Shown here: piece by piece, positions 58,478 through 64,000 of the stretch
How positions within the stretch are numbered: position 1 is the first letter of the stretch
Layout: every line of letters starts with the position of its first letter
NCBI GenBank assembly: GCA_025200525.1
Contig: CM045761.1
Coordinates: 95,580,182 to 95,644,181, forward strand
Source: Camellia lanceoleosa
Lineage: Eukaryota > Streptophyta > Magnoliopsida > Ericales > Theaceae
Direction: 5' to 3'
Length of the DNA: 64,000 nt
Notes under the pieces: model-generated
What the model was told of the DNA's origin: nothing
The model's input: only the letters and a program-made list of their open reading frames with translations
Databases searched by the model: none
Position numbers and translations under genes: made by a program

Positions 58478-61138
58478 TAGGGCTGCAAACGAGGCGAGCT
58501 AAGTCGAGTTCTGCGAAGCTCGAGCTCGGCTCGATAGAATTTGATAATGTTTTGGGCTCGACTTGGCTCGTGCTCGAGTCGAGTTATGAAAGTTGCGCTC
58601 GAGCTCGACTTGCTAGATATTTATAAAGCTTGAGCTCGGCTTGACATAGCTCGTTTACAAACGAACGAGCTCGAACTCGAACACACAAACAAATTAAGTT
58701 ATGAACAGAGCCAAAATCAAATCTGCCAATCTTGAAAATCAAATAAAACATCCTAATGCAACAATTGATACATCCTAATGCAACAATAAATCAATAACAA
58801 CAGTCCAAAAAAATTTGCCAATCTTGAAAATCAAATAAAACATCCTAATGCAACAATAAATCAATAACATAAACAACACAATTTGCAAATAGACCATTCA
58901 ATTGCAATAACTATTATAGCAATCTGCAAACAGACCATTCAAACTTTAAAACTAAACTAATCAAAACATAGAACTTCCATATCCCAACTCCTAAATATAA
59001 AATTAAATCACTTAAAAAAAAGAACAAGAGTTTTTAAAGTTTCTCTTAGTAAGCAAAAAGAGAAACTGAAACTGTTTGATGATGTCTTCACTTGAATCAA
59101 GTTCCAAAAGTTTCAAAAGTTTCCTTCAATTTTGTTTATAAAGCTCCAAAAATCTGGTTCATTTGTACTGCACTTCTTAAAAATCTAGTTCATTTGATAA
59201 AGATTAATATTAGTGTAAAATCTTAAAATAAGTACCATGAACAACTCTTGCATTTTATGAAAAAAATTAAAAACGTTATACATACCTTGTTAAGATGTCA
59301 TAATTACAAGAAAGAAACCATTAAGGGGGCAAAATCTCTTTAAAAGATGGCTCGCCAGACTATGAAAAGAAGCAAAAAAATTGATTTCATCTATTTTTTC
59401 TTCTACTTTTCACATAAATTGATTATTAGAAGGGACTTTAATTATATAGGATAAAAGATTATACTTACATCTGGTGTCTTTTCTAGTCTATGTAATGCAT
59501 GTACCCAATTAGCTCCACACAACAATATTTGGACAGTTTCTGTTGACAATGATGCACGATAAAGATCAGTGACTCTACCACCAGCACTAAATGTAGACTC
59601 CGAAGCTACTAAAGTGATAGGAACCTATAATATATCACACGCCATTTTAGACAATATTCGAAACTTCAGATTATTCACTTTCCACCACTCTAATGCATCA
59701 AAACAGGAATCTGAATCTTTGTTACAAATATAAACACCTTCTTCTAAATAAATGTCCAAGTCAGATTTCACAGGTTGAATGGTGTCAGCTTTTCTAACAA
59801 AATATTCAAATTTCGATTTTCCAGGTACAACAGATTTTCCCACACCTTGCATAGAACTACTTGAACTAGTTGCTCGTGTCTTGTGCAAAAAAACTTTTCT
59901 TAGTATTTAATGAGGTGTGAATAGAAACATACTTATTCTAAAGCTTATATAGAGCCTCACGAACCATAGAAATGTTTCCAATAGCTTCAGCTTTTGGGTA
60001 GATCTCTAGAAAACAAAAATCAATAAGCATCATTTTGTATCTTGGATCTAAAACAGCAGCCATAACCATCAATAAATTGCATTCACCCCAATACTTGTCA
60101 AATTTGACCTTCATCTTCAAAGTCATTGCTCGAATGTATTCATTGTCATCCACTGATTTCTCATTCAATATCTCTTTTATTCTCCACACCTCTGTAAAGA
60201 ACAAATTAAAAGTTAGATAGTCACTTCCAGAAATGATATTTGTGACTTCATTGAAAATTGTTAAAAATTGACACACATTCTCAACTTTTATCCAATCTTC
60301 AAGGCTAGGCACATAAATAAAACCCAAATCCCTTTCTTGGTACCTAGGGAAGTCATCTTTAAACTCCAATGCAGTAGCCATCATCATATATGCTCCATTC
60401 CATCGTGTAGGACAATCCAAAATCAATTTCTTCGAAGGCAATTGCAACTGCTTAACAATTTCATTAAATTGAAGAAGACGAGCTTCTGATGTAACCAAAT
60501 ACTTCACACTTTCACAAACACCATCAATAATATCTCCAATTTCACTAAGGCCATATTGCACCATGATATTGAGGATATGTGCACAATAACGAACGTGAAA
60601 AAGTTTTCCACCTAATGGTAATTTCTTCTTCATGGCAAAGTTTTCTTTCAAGACCCTCAAAGCAACGTCATTGTATGAAGCATTGTCAACTGTAATAGTA
60701 GCCACCTTATTTTCAATTCCCCATTCAACTAAACATTTGTGAAGGGCATTAGCAATGATAACACCGGTGTGTGGAGATGGTACATTACAAAAGTTGAGGA
60801 CACGCTTTTGTAATTGCCAGTCATCATCTACAAAATGAGCCGTAATGACCATATATTGGATTTTTTGCCCTGACTTCCACAAATTTGTTGTGATACTGAT
60901 TCTGTTAACATTCTTCATCAATGCTTTCAAATTCTTCTTCTGAATGTCATAGGTTGATACACAGTCATTTTTTGCTGTTGTACGACTAATCTTTTGCCAA
61001 TATGGGGTAGCGGTCCTCATAAGCTTGTTAAACAAAACATGCTCCATTTTCATAAAAGGATACTCATGATAAAGTATCATGTGAGAAGCAACTTCCCTTA
61101 CCTTTGCATAATCATACATGAAGGTAGAAGTATTGGTC
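58478..61138 (-). mobile_element. hAT transposon, cut by LTR F
   Basis: The left end TAGGGCTGCAAACGAGGCGAG is the same terminal type as the MITE at 48,754, and is followed by GAGCTCGAGCTCGGC-type words. It encodes a hAT transposase on the minus strand. The 5' part is missing because LTR F begins at 61,139. The 8 bases left of the element are CTCACATC; the matching duplication would be beyond the window. 58,727-58,875 holds a partial duplication (word AAATCAAATAAAACATCCTA). Confidence 0.78.
59500..61138 (-). pseudogene. hAT transposase (BED/RICESLEEPER type), truncated and interrupted
   Basis: Transposase of a hAT DNA transposon. The main open part (61,138 down to 59,938) carries EVASHMILYHEYPFMKMEH, an RNase H-like core with DLWKSGQ-type NLWKSGQ and TVDNASYND, the CAHILNIMVQ and DCPTRWNGAYMM blocks, and AAVLDPRYKM. 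A TAG at 59,938-59,940 and a shift in a T-run near 59,888 precede the C-terminal dimerisation region. That region has DLDIYLEEGVY, FDALEWWKVNNLKF, another TAG at 59,625-59,627, then [13 protein letters not shown]. The N-terminal BED zinc finger is lost to the LTR insertion at 61,139; the first residues of the frame are LTR-derived. Confidence 0.88.
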
Positions 61139-64000
61139 TGTAGACACCCCATTTTTGACCGTCCTCAAGACTCAGACGTCACCGATTGAGCGCTTGGTGA
61201 TGTTGCATACTGTGCTCGTTCAGAAGTCTCAGAGTCGCGACCGTGCGCCCTGCCTCCGGACTTCCGAACTCTCTTCTGTGCCTTGTCTCGGTTTGCGAAC
61301 CAGGCTCGGTTTTCTCTGTTTTCTTTCCTGAGGGAAGGGAGTGGTCCTGTAGGCTATCTCCCGGTGGCTGTGAGCTACATTTCGTGGACGTAGGCCATTT
61401 TGCCCATTTCGGAGCCCGGTTCCCGATTTTCGGGACCGTCAGGCCGTGTGCCTCGGCTCGGGACCGCCCAACCATCTCCGATTTCTCCAGTTTTTGGCAT
61501 GCACCTTTGTTTTATCATTCCGAGGAACACTGGGGCCTTTGATGCCCACTCCGTCGCCGTACGCCACTTTCGGTGCTTACAGCCGGTTTTCGGGACCCCG
61601 AATTGCGCGGTTTGGGCCCCAAGCATTCATTTTGCATCGGTTTTCTCTGATTTTTGGCAGGAACCTCTGTTTTGTCATTCCGAGGGACACTGGGGTTGCA
61701 GATGCCCACTTCCCTGCTGAACACCACTTCCGGCACCTGCAGTCCATTTTCGGGATCCCGAATTGCCCGGTTTTGGCCCCGAGCGTTCATTTCTCATTAG
61801 TTTTTGGTCAAATTTGGCAGGTACCTCTGTTTCAACACCAGGAAGATCACTGGGGGGTGGGAGGCCAGATAACCAGTTTCGCTCTTCCGGCGCCCGTTTT
61901 GCTCACTTCCGGGCCAATGTTGAACACCCTGGGGATATTTTCTTCCGACCAAAGCTACATATCTGTGATCAGGGGACATGGAAGGACCCTATAAGCTCCT
62001 GGTCGGCCAGCAATTGTGGAGTTCATTTTTGAGCCTCTCCTTCAAGCTCTAAGTTGTGGCTCCTGCTTCAGTGTTGCCAATTTCCGACCTTGGAACCTTG
62101 TTCCACACATCTGGGAGGACCCTAAAAGTTGGTGGTCGGCCAGCAATTGTTGGTTTCATTTTTGAGCCTCTTCTTCAAGCTCTATGTTGTGACTTCTGCT
62201 TCAATGTTGCCAGATTCCGACCTTGGGGCCTTGTTCTACACACATGGGAGGACACCATTGCATGGTGGTCGGCCAGCATTTTTGCACTTCAGTTTTGGGC
62301 CATGGCCGGCCGGCCAGGGTGAGTGGCTGGCCGACCAGGTGGGGTGGCCGGCCACCTCGAGAAAATCACTGGCCAGCTTCTTTCGGCCCATTTCATTTGT
62401 CTGATATTTTTGCCAAAATATCACCCCATCCGGGGGATATTTTGGGAGGGAAAGCTTGGGTGCTTTTCCCTCCCCTTTTACATTCTTTTTGGCCTATTTG
62501 AAGGGACCAACAGCTCCTTTGCTAGGGTTGGAACATTTTCTCTCAAGGTTTCATCTTCTCTAACCTCCATTTTCATAGTCAAAAACTCAAAAACCTTCAA
62601 GCTTCCTAGCTAATTCCTTCATCAACCCTAAGCTCCACCATCACCACCTCCATTCTAGCAGCAAGAGAGTGTTCTTCAGAGGCTTAGAAGCAACTTTCAT
62701 CAAGGCAAGAAGAGGCAAAAGTGTTGTCTTCAAGGGTGAGTCTCAATTCCCTTTTTCCTAACATAATTTTCCATCAATTTTATACCCTATTTGCTCACTG
62801 ATTTGAGCTCTGACCACTACTGAAAGTGGTCTTCTTTTGAGCTATTTTAGATGTTTGTTTGAGGGCTCAACCCTGTTTGAGCCCTCTATCTTACACTTGC
62901 TTCAATACCACTCTTTAGGCCATAAAATTGCATGCTTTATTTGGCTTTTGAGTGATCTGATTTTGAGCATACTATGAACTGTTTATAGGCCTATTTTGAG
63001 CCCCTCTTCAACATTGAAGAAGGGCTCAACCATGTTTGGATTCTCTATCATGCACCTGCTTTGTATTTCTGCAAATTTACCGTAAAATTGCATGATATAT
63101 TTGCCTGTTTGTGATCTGAGTTGGAGCATTGCATGAACTGATGATGTACTTATTTTGAGCCCCTCTTCAACATTGAAGAAGGGCTCAACCTATTTTTCTT
63201 GCTCTGCATGTCACTTGCCTTGAATTCATGTCCTATGCATATTTTGCATGCTTTGTTAGACTCATTTGGATCCGGATTTAAGCCTTCTTCAGGCTTAGAA
63301 AGAGCCTTATTTTTGTCTCATTGTCATGTTTTGTTAAGAGCTTTAAGCCATTTGGTGATTGGTTTTAGTACTTGTCGTGTAATCCATCTTATCTTCCGTA
63401 AAATTGCATGTTTGTTTAGGCCATCTTAGCTTCGTATTTAAGCCTTCATCAGGCTTAGAAAATGTCTTGTTTTGGTCTGTTCTTCAAGTTTTATTAAGGG
63501 TCTTAAGTTATTTGGTCATTTCTTGTGGTACCTCTCTTTATAGCCTCTTTTGTCCCAAATTTTGCATGCTATATTTGGTATATCTACACACTGAATTGGA
63601 GGTTGTTATCTATTGTAAATGTGCATATTTTTGACTCCTCTTTAATGTTGTAGAACTGATTTTTTGGGTTTGAGCATTGTAGATATCACTTGCTTTGTAA
63701 ATCCTCTCTTTTTCCGTATTTTTGCAAGCTATTGTTGTCATATCTATGCTCACATTTTGGCCATGTTTTGTACTGGAAAGATGCTATTTTTGGGGCTGCC
63801 TTGCTACTGTTTTTGCTGTGATGTGCCAATTTTGCATGTTTAGCATAGCCGTAGGCCATTTCGGGCACTTAGAATTGCATTTCGGAATGATTTCATGCAT
63901 TGTTTGTCATTTCGTATCATTTCGGGGCTGTTTTCCCCTTCATTTAGTGGCTGAAATTTGGTTTGCATGCTTGCATATCATTTCCCATGTCATTTTATGC
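61139..64000 (+). mobile_element. Ogre-type LTR F (partial, plus strand)
   Basis: Starts TGTAGACACCCCATTTTTGA directly inside the hAT transposase and runs off the window. It shares with LTRs A-C the AAGCTTGGGTGC...TTTCCCTCCC block (about 62,450-62,475). GGCCGGCC clusters lie at 62,303-62,312 and 62,345-62,354. The TATA is less clear than in LTR D. Very regular hairpins sit at about 62,877-62,886, 62,998-63,027 and 63,157-63,186. Being at its 5' edge with host sequence to the left, it is a 5' LTR or a solo LTR. Confidence 0.88.
62860..63190. repeat. Hairpin array in LTR F
   Basis: Two 30-base units (62,998-63,027 and 63,157-63,186; period 159) each pair a left arm GAGCCCCTCTTCAA with a right arm TTGAAGAAGGGCTC around a 2-base loop, 13 of 14 pairs. 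A third, different hairpin (GAGGGCTCAA with TTGAGCCCTC) starts at about 62,861. Confidence 0.85.

Overview
The window is plant nuclear DNA, most likely from a eudicot. It is dominated by nested LTR retrotransposons of the Ty3/gypsy TAT/Ogre type. The evidence is very long LTRs of about 4.5-5 kb that begin TGTAGACACCCC, a primer-binding site matching tRNA-Arg, a TAT-style gag-protease-RT-RNase H-integrase order with a second archaeal-type RNase H, and antisense genes between pol and the 3' LTR. I name no species. Sequence was read by eye, so identities are estimates unless counted, and boundaries marked approximate are approximate.

Layout. 1-5172: part of a minus-oriented Ogre-type LTR (Z), split by a 3.7-kb solo LTR of another family (784-4485, TSD AAAAC). 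5173-6616: unique, T-rich sequence with weak exon-like pieces. 6617-46110: a retrotransposon nest inside a 170-bp tandem repeat, copies of which lie on both sides. It contains LTR A with a scrap of internal sequence (6794-12869), an almost complete 25.7-kb element B (12870-38570), a truncated LTR E (38571-40753 plus 45399-46110), and a plus-oriented solo LTR D inside E (40754-45393, TSD CCTAC). 46111-53262: the rest of the 170-bp repeat, a CACTA transposon end, a hAT MITE, a CACTA-like MITE, and the best host gene of the window, a damaged DUF7086-type gene (52411-53262, minus). 53263-58477: AT-rich, gene-poor DNA with microsatellites and a 346-bp tandem duplication. 58478-61138: a hAT transposon with a broken transposase, cut at its N-terminal side by another plus-oriented Ogre-type LTR (F, 61139 to the window end).

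Element B reads on the minus strand: 5' LTR C (34072-38570), PBS (34049-34066), gag, protease, RT, RNase H, archaeal-type RNase H remnant, integrase (ending about 25,660), then about 8 kb of 3' sequence, PPT (17332-17344) and 3' LTR B (12870-17329). Its gag-pol is full of stops and frameshifts. The 3' sequence carries two genes on the opposite strand, each with its own TATA box. One (18660-22910) is a decayed plant-mobile-domain (PMD) gene with an 85-bp minisatellite in an intron. The other (23851-25037) is a two-exon gene with an uninterrupted 346-codon reading frame.

The points I would look at first are: the intact antisense gene inside a dead retrotransposon; GGCCGGCC-rich clusters upstream of the TATA boxes of both antisense genes and of the LTRs; and a regular, roughly 157-160-bp array of hairpins in the presumed transcribed leader of the LTRs.
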